A stretch of DNA of 64,000 nt from ZC4RG29 sp035304385 (GCA_035304385.1 DATGQD010000011.1:1-64000); one strand, 5' to 3'; numbered from the stretch's first letter, positions 15,269-24,591 are shown. Numbers and translations are program-made. Notes: generated from the letters alone by a model not told the origin.

Positions 15269-17727
15269 AGGTTACGCCTGAACATGCGAGGATATACCCT
15301 ATGAGATCGGCAGGACGCTGGATTGCAATGCTCGTTATGGTTTTCGTTGCTGCTACCGATACCTGGGCGCAGCGACCTGATCCTGCCGAACATGAACAGA
15401 AGGTCCGGGATATCGTGGCGTTCCTCCAGTACGTGCTGAACACCATCGGCAGTAAGGAAACATCCGCGCGCGACAAGGACGTACTCATCAGGGAGAGCTA
15501 CACGAAGATATTTCGCGACAGCAAGGTGCAGGTCGAGGATGACCTGGACGAAGATCGTAGCGTCATCACTAACAAAGACGTTCAGGCATACCTTAAAGAT
15601 GTCGACTTCTTCTTTGAAGATGCAGCCTTCGATTTTAATATCCGTAACATCCAGGGCGAAGTAAACGCCAACGGCGAGCTGTTCTATAAGGTCACGACCG
15701 CACGAAACCTTCGCGGCACTACGGTGGGAGGCAAGCAGGTAAACAAGACCGTCCCCCGCTATATCGAGATCAACTACAACCCGGACGATCAGGATCTGAA
15801 GATCGTCAGCATTTACACCAATGTGTTCGACGAGTCGAAGGCGTTGCTGACCTGGTGGAGCCAGTTGTCCTATGAGTGGCAGTCGGTGTTCAAGCGACGC
15901 CTGGGCATAACAGCCGACAGCATAACGGTCGATGACATCCAGAACATGATATCGATCGACGCACTGGATTTAAGTGATAACCCGTTTCTTCGCACGATAG
16001 AGCCGCTGGCGGAACTGTCAAACCTCAAAACACTGGATCTTTCCGGGACCGGTATTACAGACCTCACAGCGATCCGGAACCTTACGGGGCTTGTTGAGTT
16101 GGACATCTCACAAACGACCATAACGGATCTTACACCGTTGAAATATTCGGACAAGCTGAAGCGGCTTGTACTCTCCGGTACCCCCGTGAATGACCTGACG
16201 GTGGTGGGCCAGATGCCAGCCCTTGAAACACTGGACATCAGCAGGACGGATGTACTCGACATTAGCCCGTTGTCCGCCTGTACCTCGTTACAATATCTGC
16301 TCATGGAGGCGGCGCCCGTTTCCGACCTGCAGCCGTTGGCGACGCTTACCACGCTGCTGGAGGTTGACGCCTCTCAGACGCTCGTCCGCGATCTGGCCCC
16401 GCTGTCCGGCCTGATCCAGCTTGAGGTGCTCAGCCTGGACAGCACCTATTTCCAGGATATTAGCGCGTTGGCAACCCTCGAAAACCTGAAGGTGGTATCG
16501 CTGAACCATACAGCCGTTGCCAACCTTCGACCGCTTCAGAATCTGAAGAATCTTGAGCGCGTCTATTGCGACCATACGGGAATTACAAGCACCATTGCTG
16601 ACGACTTCATGACGGCCCGCCCGGGTGTTCTTGTAATATACGATTCCGAAGATCTTCAGACGTGGTGGCAATCCCTTACGGCCGAATGGCGGAACGTCCT
16701 GAGCGCTGCAGCAGGTGTAGGCCGCGATCCTTCCAAAGAGGAGCTTGCCCGTGTCACCAACCTGGATTCTGTGAACTTTGGTGGCAACGTTGCGATTCAG
16801 TCGCTCGAGCCTCTCGACAGAATGAGAAAGCTGGAGGCTGTGGTTGCGGCGAAGACTACCATCAGCGACCTTTCACCTTTGCGGAGTCATCGCGATCTGC
16901 GATACCTGGATATCAGTGATACGCGCGTGGAGGATATTTCCCTCATCCGGAATTTCCGGAAGCTGAAGGTGTTCAACGCGTCCGGTACAGCAATCCCGAA
17001 CATAGAGCCCTTGTTGGCCACTGCAGACCTTGAGCGGCTTTATGTCGACGGCACCGGTGTCGGTGAGCGTCAGGTGCAGGAGCTGCTACAGAGGAACCCT
17101 GAGTGTCTTGTGGTATTTAAAACGGATACGCTGATGACGTGGTGGAACGACATGGCTGACGAGTGGAAAGCGGTGCTTGAAGAACATGTCGAGGTCACAG
17201 ACCGTGCGTTGTCGGAAGACCTCCATCGCCTGGCAGAGTTGCAGGTGTTGCGCATCGCTAATGGGTCGATATCCGACCTGGAGCCGCTCACGCAGTTTGT
17301 TCGCCTTCGCGAATTACATATCACGGGTACGATGATCAGCGACCTTTCGCCGATAGCGGGTCTTACCTCGTTGAGGACGATCAGGGCAACGAACAGCCCG
17401 GTACGTGATATAAAGCCCCTGGCGGCATTGACCGACCTGGAAGAAGTGGATATATCGAATACACCCGTGAGCGATCTCTCGCCGCTGTCTCAATTGTACA
17501 ACCTCAGGAAGTTGAACTGTTCAGGAACACAAATTGTGCGCCTCGATCCGCTGGAAGAGTTGGATACCCTTGACGAGTTGGATTGCTCCAATACCAAGGT
17601 CAGGCGATTGGATGCGGTGACGAAGTTGAGGTTGAAGTCGTTGAAGTGCTATAACACCGGAGTCTCCGAGAAAAGGGTGAGGCATTTCGCGCAGCGCAAT
17701 CCGGAGTGTAAGATTGTGCATTATTGA
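15265..17727 (+). CDS. Secreted leucine-rich-repeat protein with three TWW modules, 820 aa
   Basis: Signal peptide (best start may be ATG 15301, MRSAGRWIAMLVMVFVAATD; the ATGA-overlapping ATG at 15265 adds 12 residues). Residues about 40-190 form a small domain similar to the neighbouring secreted proteins. Then come three units, each opened by a TWWxxLxxEWxxV helix (W197, W467, W626) and followed by SDS22/internalin-like repeats of the form LxxLxxLDISxTxIxDLxPL. The repeats should form a curved binding surface for a protein or peptide ligand. Last gene of the operon. The target is unknown. Confidence 0.85.
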   Translation: MKVTPEHARIYPMRSAGRWIAMLVMVFVAATDTWAQRPDPAEHEQKVRDIVAFLQYVLNTIGSKETSARDKDVLIRESYTKIFRDSKVQVEDDLDEDRSVITNKDVQAYLKDVDFFFEDAAFDFNIRNIQGEVNANGELFYKVTTARNLRGTTVGGKQVNKTVPRYIEINYNPDDQDLKIVSIYTNVFDESKALLTWWSQLSYEWQSVFKRRLGITADSITVDDIQNMISIDALDLSDNPFLRTIEPLAELSNLKTLDLSGTGITDLTAIRNLTGLVELDISQTTITDLTPLKYSDKLKRLVLSGTPVNDLTVVGQMPALETLDISRTDVLDISPLSACTSLQYLLMEAAPVSDLQPLATLTTLLEVDASQTLVRDLAPLSGLIQLEVLSLDSTYFQDISALATLENLKVVSLNHTAVANLRPLQNLKNLERVYCDHTGITSTIADDFMTARPGVLVIYDSEDLQTWWQSLTAEWRNVLSAAAGVGRDPSKEELARVTNLDSVNFGGNVAIQSLEPLDRMRKLEAVVAAKTTISDLSPLRSHRDLRYLDISDTRVEDISLIRNFRKLKVFNASGTAIPNIEPLLATADLERLYVDGTGVGERQVQELLQRNPECLVVFKTDTLMTWWNDMADEWKAVLEEHVEVTDRALSEDLHRLAELQVLRIANGSISDLEPLTQFVRLRELHITGTMISDLSPIAGLTSLRTIRATNSPVRDIKPLAALTDLEEVDISNTPVSDLSPLSQLYNLRKLNCSGTQIVRLDPLEELDTLDELDCSNTKVRRLDAVTKLRLKSLKCYNTGVSEKRVRHFAQRNPECKIVHY

Positions 17728-17766
17728 GTTACAGTGGAGACGGGGTTCACCGCTGAGTCGCAAACC

Positions 17767-17827
17767 CTCTTCAACTCTTCAACTCTTCAACTCTTCAATT
17801 CTTCAACTCTTCAATTCTTCAATTCTT
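17767..17827. repeat. TTCAACTCT nonamer array between convergent genes
   Basis: About seven units of 9 bp (TTCAACTCT, TTCAATTCT) lie between the ends of the LRR gene and the receptor gene. It is followed by ATTCACTC tandem units. No gene in 17728-17845. Confidence 0.8.
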
Positions 17828-17845
17828 GCCCCACGCCCCATTCAC

Positions 17846-20245
17846 TCATTCACTCATTGATTTGATCTGATTGAGCCGATAATTAAACGTCAGTATCACC
17901 TGCCGCGGGCTTCGGAGGAAATTATCGCGGGTATAGAATGTGGCCCCCTCTGTAATTGTGCGAAAGCGATTGCTTTGAAAGATGTCGATTACATTGAGTG
18001 TGAGCGTGCCCTTTTGTTTTAGAATGTCGCGTGTGATGGACAGGTCCAGGTAGGCCGCCCCCAGCCGCTTACCTTGCGGTCGTTGTTGTGGAGCGTTATA
18101 GTTTCCGCGCAACTGAAGGTCGGTGTTACCCCATAGCGTAAACCGGCTTGTAAGACGGGCGAACCAGGTATAGGTGTCGCTCTTAAAGCTTTCGTCCAGG
18201 TTGCTTCCGTCGATAATCGCCCGATAGAAGTTCAGGTTCAGGTCCGTCTTCCACCATTGAATCGGTTGAAAGGATGAAATGAATTCGGCGCCATACGCAT
18301 CTTCTTCCCGGAGATTATAGGGCCGGGTTGTCGCAAACCCCTCTTCGTCAAGTTCACGAATGCGTTCGATATTGTCGGTTGTATGCCGATAGTACAGGGC
18401 GGAACTGATAGAGCCCGCGCCGAAATGTTTGATATGTCCCGCTTCGAAGGCGTGCGTATATTCCGGGTTGAGATCGGGGTTGCCGCTGGCGAAGTTTCGG
18501 TTGTCGAGAAACGTAAAGAATGGGGTAAGATCGTTGTAGGTGGGCCGGTGAAGCCGCCGGCTGTAACTTACCTGGATTGTATTTTTTCCGCCGACATCGT
18601 AGGTAACGTGTGCTGAAGGAAAGAGGTTGAAGTACTCGCGGTGGTTTACTTCGCCGGTTTGGAGCAGTTCGGTGGTGAGGTCTGTATATTCGCCGCGCAG
18701 ACCGAATTGATAGGACGCCTTTCCGATCTTATTGGAGATGATAAGATACGCAGCGTAAATATTCTCGTCGTAATAGAAGTCGTTGTCGAGACCTTCGAGC
18801 GGTGCCCACACCTCACCGTTCAATTCTGTTACAAGAAAATCGTTCGTGATGTCACGCAGGGTATTGCGGATTCCGGCTTCGAGCTTTCCATTTTCGTTGA
18901 AAGGGTAGATGTAGTCAGCCTGGAGGAGCAACTGTTTTTCCGTTTCATAATTGTCGGAGTGCTGAAGGCGGTCGGGGTTGCCCGAAGGCGCGCCACCAGG
19001 GAGGAACGTTCGTTCGGTGTATAGCTGGTCGGAATCTTCCCAGTTGTTGAGATAGCTCAACAGGGCCGACAACTCATGATCTTTCTTGTCGAACGTCTTC
19101 TTATAGCTCAGGGCATACTCCATGTTGGGTTCCGTCTCTTCCTCGTCCTGGAAACGCCGGGTAATGCCAACGGGATTGCCGATGTTGAAAAGGTAATCCG
19201 CATACTCGATTTGCGTATTGCGTGTGCCCTTACGGTGGCGATTGGTAAAAGACGTGGTCAGAATACTGGTTTCGCTAAAAAAGTAGTCGGCGCCCACCTG
19301 GATGTTGTTGGAAAATGATGTCTGCTGTGGATTGTTCGTCTGTTGCGTGATGAAGGTCGAGTCGTTACGATAGAACTCCTGGTAGCGGTTGTTGTGGGGG
19401 TTCTCTACTTCAAAGTACAGTATGCCGTAGTTGACGAAAAAGTTGAGGTTTTCGCGACGATAGTTGAGGTTAATGGCCGCTCCATAGTTGTCAGGGTGGC
19501 CTGCGGTGAAGTCGAACGATCCGTTGATGCCGCGCCGTTCCTCTTTTTTGAGTACGATGTTGATAATGCCTGCCATGCCTTCCGCTTGATAGCGTGCCGA
19601 TGGGTTGGTAATGATCTCCACGCGTTCGATCATGGCACCCTGCAGCTGACGCAGACCTTCCGCGCCATTGAAGCTGAGTAATCCGGATGGCTTGCCGTCG
19701 ATGAGGATCTGGACGTTGCTGCTGCCCCGCAGGTTTACGTTACCCTGGCCGTCGATCGATACGGAGGGAAGGTTTCCGAGGATATCGGCGGCGGTACGAC
19801 CGGCGTTGATCGGGTCCTGACTCACATTGAAGATCCTGCGGTCGAGCGTCATCTCGATGAAGTCTTTCTGTCCCTGCACCACCACCTCTTCCAGGCTGGT
19901 CGACTCGGCGCGAAGCTGGATAGCGCCGAGGTCAGTGGCTGGTCTGTCCGACTGCAGGACGACCCGGTCAAGCATCTGAGAGGGGTAGCCTACAAAGTTG
20001 ACCACAGCATAGTAAGTGCCTGTGGGGGCTTCAAAGCTGAACGTACCCGTTTCGGAGGTGATGCCCCCCGTGACGAGCGCGCTGTCGGCCGGGTTGTGAA
20101 GGCTTATAGTAGCGTAGGGGAGGGGCTCCCGGGTTTCGGCGTCGATTACCTTTCCCGTAACGGTGTGCTGACCGCGGGAAACAGTGCTGAACATCGTGAG
20201 CGCCAATAAGATAAATGCGGAAAGGAATAGCTTACGCCTGATCAC
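17846..20245 (-). CDS. TonB-dependent receptor-like outer-membrane beta-barrel protein, 799 aa
   Basis: GTG start, signal peptide 1-25 (TVSRGQ), then a carboxypeptidase-regulatory-like domain (28-110: HTVTGKVIDAETREPLPYAT), a plug domain (INAGRTAADILGNLPSVSID, RGSSNVQILIDGKPSG, VEIITNPSARYQAEGMAGII), and a long barrel of alternating strands (RRENLNFFVNYGILYF, IQVSYSRRLHRPTYNDLTPF). This is the outer-membrane beta-barrel family common in Bacteroidota, importing or signalling for an unidentified ligand. No SusD partner or anti-sigma gene is adjacent, so it is probably not a polysaccharide-utilisation receptor. Confidence 0.88.
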   Translation of the reverse strand: MIRRKLFLSAFILLALTMFSTVSRGQHTVTGKVIDAETREPLPYATISLHNPADSALVTGGITSETGTFSFEAPTGTYYAVVNFVGYPSQMLDRVVLQSDRPATDLGAIQLRAESTSLEEVVVQGQKDFIEMTLDRRIFNVSQDPINAGRTAADILGNLPSVSIDGQGNVNLRGSSNVQILIDGKPSGLLSFNGAEGLRQLQGAMIERVEIITNPSARYQAEGMAGIINIVLKKEERRGINGSFDFTAGHPDNYGAAINLNYRRENLNFFVNYGILYFEVENPHNNRYQEFYRNDSTFITQQTNNPQQTSFSNNIQVGADYFFSETSILTTSFTNRHRKGTRNTQIEYADYLFNIGNPVGITRRFQDEEETEPNMEYALSYKKTFDKKDHELSALLSYLNNWEDSDQLYTERTFLPGGAPSGNPDRLQHSDNYETEKQLLLQADYIYPFNENGKLEAGIRNTLRDITNDFLVTELNGEVWAPLEGLDNDFYYDENIYAAYLIISNKIGKASYQFGLRGEYTDLTTELLQTGEVNHREYFNLFPSAHVTYDVGGKNTIQVSYSRRLHRPTYNDLTPFFTFLDNRNFASGNPDLNPEYTHAFEAGHIKHFGAGSISSALYYRHTTDNIERIRELDEEGFATTRPYNLREEDAYGAEFISSFQPIQWWKTDLNLNFYRAIIDGSNLDESFKSDTYTWFARLTSRFTLWGNTDLQLRGNYNAPQQRPQGKRLGAAYLDLSITRDILKQKGTLTLNVIDIFQSNRFRTITEGATFYTRDNFLRSPRQVILTFNYRLNQIKSMSE

Positions 20246-20294
20246 AGTATGTGGATTTGACAGCTATTTACGAATTTTGATCAACCCGCAAGGC

Positions 20295-20302
20295 CAAACT
20301 TA
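20295..20302 (-). promoter_or_regulatory. -7 element TAAGTTTG for the TonB-type receptor
   Basis: Exact TAnnTTTG match on the minus strand 49 bp before the GTG start. It faces away from the PadR promoter; the two start regions share 155 bp, so PadR could also control the receptor. Confidence 0.5.
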
Positions 20303-20349
20303 TACCTGCGGAAATCCCCCATCGGCCAGAGTTTTTCCAGTACCTTCCG

Positions 20350-20379
20350 TTGCCATTCCAAAACCAGCGCCTATATTTA
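20350..20379 (+). promoter_or_regulatory. Promoter of the PadR-permease operon
   Basis: -33 TTG at 20350-20352, 19-bp spacer, -7 TATATTTA at 20372-20379 (one mismatch to TAnnTTTG). Spacing is as expected for the Bacteroidota housekeeping sigma factor. Confidence 0.55.
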
Positions 20380-20400
20380 CTGCAATTACGAATAATATCA

Positions 20401-20733
20401 ATGAAGAAAACGAAACTGGGAGAGTTTGAGGAACTGGTGTTGCTTACGGTGGCGGTTTTGCAGGAGGAGGCCTATGGGGTTGAAATTAAGCGGGAACTGG
20501 AGCGGCGGATGCGGCAGCGGCTGAGTGTCGGATCGGTACAGTCGGCACTCAAGCGCCTGGAAGACAAGGGGTTCCTGAAGTCGGAACTGGGCGAGGCCAC
20601 ACACAAACGCGGTGGTAAGCGCAAGCGCATTTACACCATCACACGGTACGCCCAGAAGGTGCTGGCGGAGTTAAAGGAAATCCGCGCGGGCCTCTGGGAG
20701 TCCATCCCGCAACTGACGTTCAATATGCAATAG
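20401..20733 (+). CDS. PadR family transcriptional regulator, 110 aa
   Basis: Winged-helix regulator: KLGEFEELVLLTVAVLQEEAYGVEIKRELERR is the PadR N-terminal signature, SVGSVQSALKRLEDKGFLKSE is the recognition helix, and RKRIYTITRYAQKVL is the wing followed by the dimer helix. ATG 20401 is the family start. The permease gene begins 3 bp after its stop. In Cytophagales such PadR genes commonly precede permeases of this type and probably repress them; an effector cannot be inferred. Confidence 0.9.
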   Translation: MKKTKLGEFEELVLLTVAVLQEEAYGVEIKRELERRMRQRLSVGSVQSALKRLEDKGFLKSELGEATHKRGGKRKRIYTITRYAQKVLAELKEIRAGLWESIPQLTFNMQ

Positions 20734-20736
20734 TTT

Positions 20737-23343
20737 ATGAACAAGCCGGACAACATCCACCCACCCGGGTGGCTATTGCGAATCCTTCGCTGCATCATCC
20801 GCGACGAGTACGTGGAAGAAATTGAAGGAGACATGACCGAGGTTTTCCTCGAGAACGCAGATATCCATGGCATCCGGAAGGCGCGTCTCCTCTTTGCCTG
20901 GGATGTCATCATGCTCGCCCGCCCGGCTATCGCTAAACGACTTTACGGAACATACCCCTCTAATTTTATCGCCATGATCAGAAATTACCTACGCACAGGG
21001 TGGAGAAACTTTGTAAAATATAAGAGCTACTCCACTATCAACATTGTGGGTCTTTGCACTGGCTTTGCCGCATCACTACTCCTGTTCCTGATCGTGAACT
21101 ATGAGCGGTCGTTCGACAAATTCCACCAGAATTCTGCTCAGCTATACCGAGTGGCCGAGGCCTGGCCCGATGCCGGTGAAGGAGATATTAGCGATATGAT
21201 CGTCACGCCGCAAGCACCTGTCATGGATGAGGAGTACCCTGACATTCTTCATTACACCCGGTTTTTTGATGGAGAAGATATACTTCAGGCGGGCGACTCC
21301 TACAGGAGAAATGGCTACCATGTCGTCGATAGCGGATTTGCAGATATGTTCGACTTTCCGGTAGTGAGCGGCAACTTGCACCAGGCGCTTTCCACACCGG
21401 GAAAACTGGCGCTCACGCAGTCCATGGCCCAAAAGCTTTTTGGCAACCAGGATCCTTTAGGCCAGACGGTATCGCTAGTGAGTGAAGGTCGACATCTAAC
21501 CGTAGCCGCGGTAGTTGAAGACCCGCCACGTAATTCCACCTTGCAGTTTGAAATACTGGTGCCGTGGGCGAGCGGCCCCGATTGGCTCAAACCTGACCAG
21601 GCGGGCAATTGGTATAATACGTTGATGACTGCGTATGTGCAGGTTTCATCTACCATAACCCGGGAGGAGATGGAGCAAAAGCTTGCTGATTTTCCGGGCC
21701 GCCATTTTCTCCCCGAAAGGAAAGACAACAAGATTTTACTTCTTCCGCTTGAGAGCATGCATTTCAGGAATACGAGCAGTCAGCGCGTAGTGAGCATTCT
21801 CGCGATCATCGCAGGCGCCATCCTGTTGATCTCCTGCATCAACTTTGTGAACCTCACCATTTCACAGTTGCTGGGACGTCTTCGCGAGATCGGCGTGAGA
21901 AAGGTGTTGGGCAGCTATAGGGGGCAGCTGATTTTTCAGTTCATGACTGAAAGCCTCATCGTTTGTACGGTGGCCGTCGCCCTGGGGCTGCTGCTGACCT
22001 ACCTGATGCTACCTGTTGTTAACGATTACTTCGGATTCGGCATCACCAACGACTTCCTGGCCAACGGAAAAACGGTGGCCTTCATCATTGGTATTTGTCT
22101 CCTTGCGGCCGTCATTTCAAGTCTGTGGCCATCGCTGATGCTTTCGCGCCTGGGTCCGGTAACGTCAATCAAAGGTTCGGTACAATGGAACAAGTCAGGC
22201 GGCTACCTGCGTAAAGGTCTCGTGGTGCTTCAGTTCGCCTCGTCGATATTATTGATTGTAGGCACCGCCGTAATCTGGAGCCAGGTTCAGTTTATGAAGC
22301 GCCAGGACCTGAACTTTAGCGGAAATAACGTTGTGTCGGTCGACTCCTGGGCGGAGTTATTCAAAGACCCTGAAAAGGTTACGCGCGACTTTACCCGTCT
22401 AAAGCTAGAACTCGTCAAGGAAAGCGCCATCGAATCCGTGGCGTCCACTCAGGCTGTGCCGGGCAATTACTGGCACAACTACAATGGGTTCGATTATACA
22501 GATTCCGCAGGATCAAAAACAGTATCCCTGCGACAAATAACCGTGGACGATCAGTTCTTCACCACGTTCCAGATGAATTTTGTGGAGGGAAGAACCTTTT
22601 CGAAGGAGATCGAGAGCGACAAGAGATCCGTCATCGTCAACCAGGCCGCAATGCGGGCGTATGGCTGGACGGACATCGATAATAAAGCACTTAAGCCAGG
22701 CGGCCAGGTAGAACCGTTTGAAGTGATTGGCGTCGTAGAAGATTACTACTATCAATCTTTGAAGGAAGAGATCCAGCCCATGGTGCACTTTTACAACCCG
22801 GAGTTAACCGGCGTGCTTGCGGTACGCTTTCATCCCGATCGTGTCGCTGAAGGTCTGGCGATCCTTGAAGAAAAATGGAACGGGCTTGATCCCTACGAGC
22901 CTTTCAAATACAAATTTGTCGACGCATCATTCGATGCGCTGTATAAAGAGCAGGAGCGATTGGGTACCACGTCGTCGACGTTCGCCGGCATTGCGATTGT
23001 CATTGCCGGTATGGGATTGTTCAGCATGGCGGCGTATTCCATTCGCCTTCGCAAGAAAGAAGTGGGCATCCGGAGAGTACTCGGCGCATCGTTACGCAGC
23101 ATTGTGGTAAAGTTGTCGTCCGACTTCGGTGTACTCGTCATCCTTGGGTTCGTTATCGCCAGCCCCGTCGCGTGGTCTCTCATGACTACCTTTCTCGAAG
23201 AGTATTCATATCGCATTCAATTGTCGCCCTGGATATTCATCGTATCAGGACTCGTCGTCTTCGTTGCAGCAATGCTTATGGTCGGCCTTCAATCCCGAAA
23301 GGCCGCCGTGGACAACCCGGTGAATGCGTTGAGAGATGAATGA
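20737..23343 (+). CDS. MacB/FtsX-like ABC permease with N-terminal prefix domain, 868 aa
   Basis: Residues 1-75 (PPGWLLRILRCIIRDEYVEEIEGDM) match the 'permease prefix' domain that precedes such transporters in Bacteroidota. Two MacB-like periplasmic core plus FtsX modules follow: membrane segments near 100-120, 350-375, 400-430, 450-470, 500-520, and 750-860, with the FtsX signatures LLGRLREIGVRKVLGSYR and LRKKEVGIRRVLGASLR. No ATPase gene is adjacent, so it must use one encoded elsewhere. Likely exports or senses an envelope-active compound or lipoprotein; the substrate is unknown. Confidence 0.9.
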   Translation: MNKPDNIHPPGWLLRILRCIIRDEYVEEIEGDMTEVFLENADIHGIRKARLLFAWDVIMLARPAIAKRLYGTYPSNFIAMIRNYLRTGWRNFVKYKSYSTINIVGLCTGFAASLLLFLIVNYERSFDKFHQNSAQLYRVAEAWPDAGEGDISDMIVTPQAPVMDEEYPDILHYTRFFDGEDILQAGDSYRRNGYHVVDSGFADMFDFPVVSGNLHQALSTPGKLALTQSMAQKLFGNQDPLGQTVSLVSEGRHLTVAAVVEDPPRNSTLQFEILVPWASGPDWLKPDQAGNWYNTLMTAYVQVSSTITREEMEQKLADFPGRHFLPERKDNKILLLPLESMHFRNTSSQRVVSILAIIAGAILLISCINFVNLTISQLLGRLREIGVRKVLGSYRGQLIFQFMTESLIVCTVAVALGLLLTYLMLPVVNDYFGFGITNDFLANGKTVAFIIGICLLAAVISSLWPSLMLSRLGPVTSIKGSVQWNKSGGYLRKGLVVLQFASSILLIVGTAVIWSQVQFMKRQDLNFSGNNVVSVDSWAELFKDPEKVTRDFTRLKLELVKESAIESVASTQAVPGNYWHNYNGFDYTDSAGSKTVSLRQITVDDQFFTTFQMNFVEGRTFSKEIESDKRSVIVNQAAMRAYGWTDIDNKALKPGGQVEPFEVIGVVEDYYYQSLKEEIQPMVHFYNPELTGVLAVRFHPDRVAEGLAILEEKWNGLDPYEPFKYKFVDASFDALYKEQERLGTTSSTFAGIAIVIAGMGLFSMAAYSIRLRKKEVGIRRVLGASLRSIVVKLSSDFGVLVILGFVIASPVAWSLMTTFLEEYSYRIQLSPWIFIVSGLVVFVAAMLMVGLQSRKAAVDNPVNALRDE

Positions 23344-23377
23344 AAAATAGTTGCATAGTTGAATATGAAGAGGCAAC

Positions 23378-23414
23378 AAAAAAAGGGACGTTACATTGAA
23401 CGTCCCTTTTTTTT
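23378..23414. terminator. Bidirectional terminator between the permease gene and rplI
   Basis: GGGACGTT pairs with AACGTCCC around a 6-nt loop, with a run of A on the left and T on the right, so it can serve both convergent genes. Confidence 0.9.
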
Positions 23415-23434
23415 GGAGCACTACTGCCCACTGC

Positions 23435-23878
23435 CTACTCGGCAATAACGTTGATCTTAATCTCGTGCTTTACTTCCTTATGCAGGTCGAGCAGGACAGT
23501 ATAGGTACCAAGTTCTTTCGGCTGTTCGCGGAAGGCAATTTTCCGGCGGTCGATGTCGAATCCTTTGGTCTTGAGCGCGTCCGAGATCTGCAGCGGCGTG
23601 ATGGCGCCAAAGATCTTGCCGGACTCGCCGGCCTTGGTGCCCACGTCGATGGTAAGGTCGCCGATCTTCTTAGCCAGTTCCTCTGCGTCTTGCTTGATCT
23701 TCTCAGCTTTGTGCGCGGCCTGACGGATGTTTTCTTCAATCATCTTCTTGTTGGCGGCATTGGCCAGCAAGGCAATCCCATTGGGGATAAGATAGTTTCT
23801 ACCGTATCCGGGGCGTACCGTCACGATATCGTTCTTGTAACCAAGCCCCTGAACGTCTTGTTTCAAAATTACTTCCAT
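23435..23878 (-). CDS. rplI: 50S ribosomal protein L9, 147 aa
   Basis: Binds 23S rRNA at the base of the L1 stalk. The N-terminal domain MEVILKQDVQGLGYKNDIVT and VRPGYGRNYLIPNGIALLA is the L9 signature; a long charged helix (about 45-75) connects to the C-terminal RNA-binding domain (GKIFGAITPLQISDALK). Length is normal. Last gene of rpsF-rpsR-rplI, 23 bp after rpsR. Confidence 0.97.
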   Translation of the reverse strand: MEVILKQDVQGLGYKNDIVTVRPGYGRNYLIPNGIALLANAANKKMIEENIRQAAHKAEKIKQDAEELAKKIGDLTIDVGTKAGESGKIFGAITPLQISDALKTKGFDIDRRKIAFREQPKELGTYTVLLDLHKEVKHEIKINVIAE

Positions 23879-23901
23879 TGCAATAGCGTTGAGGTTCCAG
23901 A

Positions 23902-24153
23902 TTACTTCAGTGAGTCGCCAGTGTAGGGCAACAGCGCCAGGTGACGGGCGCGCTTAATTGCACGTGCCACCTTCTTCTGAAACTTAAGACTCGTGCCGGT
24001 CAGACGCCGGGGAAGGATCTTGCCCTGCTCGTTGACAAACTTGAGCAGGAAGTCGGGATCCTTATAGTCTATGTACTTGATTCCATTCTTCTTGAAGCGG
24101 CAGTATTTGGGTTTAACCTCTGCACGCTTGATGGGTTCATTCATTAGGGTCAT
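23902..24153 (-). CDS. rpsR: 30S ribosomal protein S18, 83 aa
   Basis: Contains KPKYCRFKKNGIKYIDYKDP and KILPRRLTGTSLKFQKKVARAIKRARHLALLPYT, the S18 signature. S18 pairs with S6 on the platform of the small subunit, in line with its overlap with rpsF (ATGA at 24150-24153). An internal ATG at 24144 is an alternative start. Confidence 0.96.
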   Translation of the reverse strand: MTLMNEPIKRAEVKPKYCRFKKNGIKYIDYKDPDFLLKFVNEQGKILPRRLTGTSLKFQKKVARAIKRARHLALLPYTGDSLK

Positions 24154-24530
24154 CGTGCGGGCTCCTCCTCAGCCTTTCTTTTCTTTCCGTCTTTGTTTTT
24201 GTTGAATTCGCCTTTGCGGCGGCGTTCGTTGTAGGCCACCGCATGCTTGTCCAACACGGTGGTCAAAAACCGCATAACCGACTCATCGCGCCGGAATTCG
24301 GTTTCCAATGCGTCTACTACCCCTGGATCGGCGTTAAATTCGACGAAAATGTAGAAGCCGGTCGATTTGTGCTGGATCGGATAGGCCAGCTTTCTCAGAC
24401 CCCATTGCTCCAGGTTGATTACCTCGGCATTGGCTTTCTTCAACACGTTCACGAACTTATCGACAGCATCCTTCATCTGATCTTCAGACAAAACGGGATT
24501 TAAAATGAATACCGTCTCGTAATTCTTCAT
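24150..24530 (-). CDS. rpsF: 30S ribosomal protein S6, 126 aa
   Basis: MKNYETVFILNPVLSEDQM, the VINLEQWGLRKLAYPIQHKS strand-turn-strand and GFYIFVEFNADPG are typical of S6. The C-terminus is extended and rich in Lys/Glu. First gene of the three-gene ribosomal protein unit with a well-formed promoter just upstream. Confidence 0.96.
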   Translation of the reverse strand: MKNYETVFILNPVLSEDQMKDAVDKFVNVLKKANAEVINLEQWGLRKLAYPIQHKSTGFYIFVEFNADPGVVDALETEFRRDESVMRFLTTVLDKHAVAYNERRRKGEFNKNKDGKKRKAEEEPAR

Positions 24531-24559
24531 GTGTGAATGTTAATTGAAAATTGAGGGGC

Positions 24560-24591
24560 AAATGTAGGGAGAAAAGTGCCTATTTCACAAC
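24560..24591 (-). promoter_or_regulatory. Promoter of rpsF-rpsR-rplI
   Basis: On the minus strand, -33 TTG (24591-24589), 21-bp spacer, -7 TACATTTG (24567-24560). The -33 box lies inside the last codons of the upstream gene that ends at 24580. Confidence 0.65.

Noticed and set aside
17767..17827. TTCAACTCT array considered as a CRISPR array
   Set aside because: Unit is 9 bp with no spacers and there is no cas gene.
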